The notes beneath the pieces are model-generated. The model saw only the letters and a list, made by a program, of their open reading frames with translations. It was not told where the DNA came from and did not search any database. Below are positions 5,664 through 6,175 of a stretch of 6,175 nt of DNA, in pieces; the stretch's first letter is position 1; every line of letters starts with the position of its first letter. Both the position numbers and the translations under genes were made by a program. Source of the DNA: an uncultured Clostridia bacterium (GTDB lineage Bacteria > Bacillota > Clostridia > Christensenellales > UBA3700); assembly GCA_947176115.1 (NCBI GenBank), contig CAMWPK010000091.1, forward strand, positions 1 through 6,175. Direction: 5' to 3'.

Positions 5664-6175
5664 ATGGAAAAGACCGTTCAACTTTATGAAGGCAAAGCAA
5701 AGAGAGTGTACGCTACGACGGACCCGGATATCGTAATGGTATCTTACAAAGACGACGCTACGGCGTTCAACGGACTCAAGAAGGGTACGATACTCGGCAA
5801 GGGCGTTGTCAACAACGTATGTAGCAATCATATGTTCAGACTTTTGGAAGCAAAGGGCATTCCTACTCACTACGTTGAAGAAATCAATGAGAGAGAAACT
5901 TTTGTAAAGAAAGTAGAAATCGTACCGCTTGAAGTTATTATCCGCAACAGAGCGGCGGGATCTTTTTCCAAGAGATACGGCGTAGCCGAGGGTACGGAAC
6001 TTGCAACTACTATTATTGAGTTCAGTTACAAGAACGACGATTTGGGCGATCCGCTTATCAACGATTATCATGCTTTGGCTCTTAAACTTGCTACTAAGGA
6101 AGAAATCGAGAAAATTAAAGAGCTTGCTTTCAAGGTCAACGACTTCATGAAAGCGTATTTCAATGAAATAGGAGT
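5664..6175 (+). CDS. purC: PurC, SAICAR synthetase (3' end beyond the window)
   Basis: PurC uses ATP to join aspartate to CAIR, the product of PurE, giving SAICAR, so the two neighbours act in succession. The frame is open from ATG 5664 to the window edge (170 complete codons); the family is usually about 235-245 residues, so roughly the last 70 are missing. Visible motifs are LYEGKAKRVY (7-16), YKDDATAFNG (28-37), GKGVVNN (45-51), the substrate-binding RNRAAGSFSKRYG (94-106) and YKNDDLGDPLIND (122-134). The SD AAAGGAG (5646-5652) lies inside the end of purE, 11 bases before the ATG. The tight spacing indicates co-transcription with purE and likely coupling. No break or odd residue is visible in the part present. 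Confidence 0.95.
   Translation, partial: MEKTVQLYEGKAKRVYATTDPDIVMVSYKDDATAFNGLKKGTILGKGVVNNVCSNHMFRLLEAKGIPTHYVEEINERETFVKKVEIVPLEVIIRNRAAGSFSKRYGVAEGTELATTIIEFSYKNDDLGDPLINDYHALALKLATKEEIEKIKELAFKVNDFMKAYFNEIG

Noticed and set aside
5658..6071. Open frame of 137 codons on the minus strand opposite purC
   Set aside because: The plus strand encodes unmistakable PurC motifs; the antisense protein shows no motif.
1..6175. Defence island, toxin-antitoxin, phage or transposon cargo
   Set aside because: All coding regions belong to housekeeping metabolism or cell-wall synthesis, and no integrase, transposase, terminal repeats or arrays were seen.

Overview
The window looks like an ordinary chromosomal segment of an AT-rich, low-GC bacterium, most likely an uncultured Clostridia-type Bacillota. 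This is inference. It rests on strong AGGAG-type ribosome binding sites, one TTG start, dominant AGA/AGG arginine codons, standard stop codons (TGA used as stop), a membrane-anchored MurF with a 'NDLPDNY' C-terminus, and a Ddl of the 'SCEKDIS' type. All six recognisable genes are on the + strand. I found no mobile element, CRISPR array, rRNA, tRNA or defence gene.

Region 1 (12-3504) is a cell-wall precursor cluster. A small alpha/beta hydrolase (12-707) overlaps by 10 bases a MurF-type ligase (698-2311) that carries a five-helix membrane domain at its N-terminus. After a 59-base gap comes D-alanine--D-alanine ligase (2371-3504, TTG start). Ddl makes D-Ala-D-Ala and MurF joins it to UDP-MurNAc-tripeptide, so these two neighbours catalyse consecutive steps. 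The gap between them holds a good promoter-like pair (TTGATA / TATTAT, 18-base spacer). The spacer is almost filled by a perfect 17-base palindrome, the usual position of a repressor operator. A 14-base piece of it recurs inside the murF coding region.

Region 2 (3505-4758) holds a monocistronic-looking NADP-dependent isocitrate dehydrogenase of the eukaryote-like subfamily, with nearly all catalytic residues visible. It is followed by a stem-loop terminator at about 4787-4821.

Region 3 (4759-5169) is a 411-base intergenic stretch and the most unusual part of the window. It has three perfect DnaA boxes in the same orientation within 41 bases, a fourth near-match in the opposite orientation, two AAGCGCTT-centred palindromes on either side of the cluster, and a very AT-rich segment (7 G/C in 66 bases by hand count) next to purE. 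This is either a DnaA-binding cluster that controls purE or titrates DnaA, or less likely a replication origin away from dnaA. The sequence alone cannot decide.

Region 4 (5170-6175) starts a de novo purine operon: purE (5170-5661), then purC (5664 onward), which runs off the window after 170 codons. No purK lies between them.
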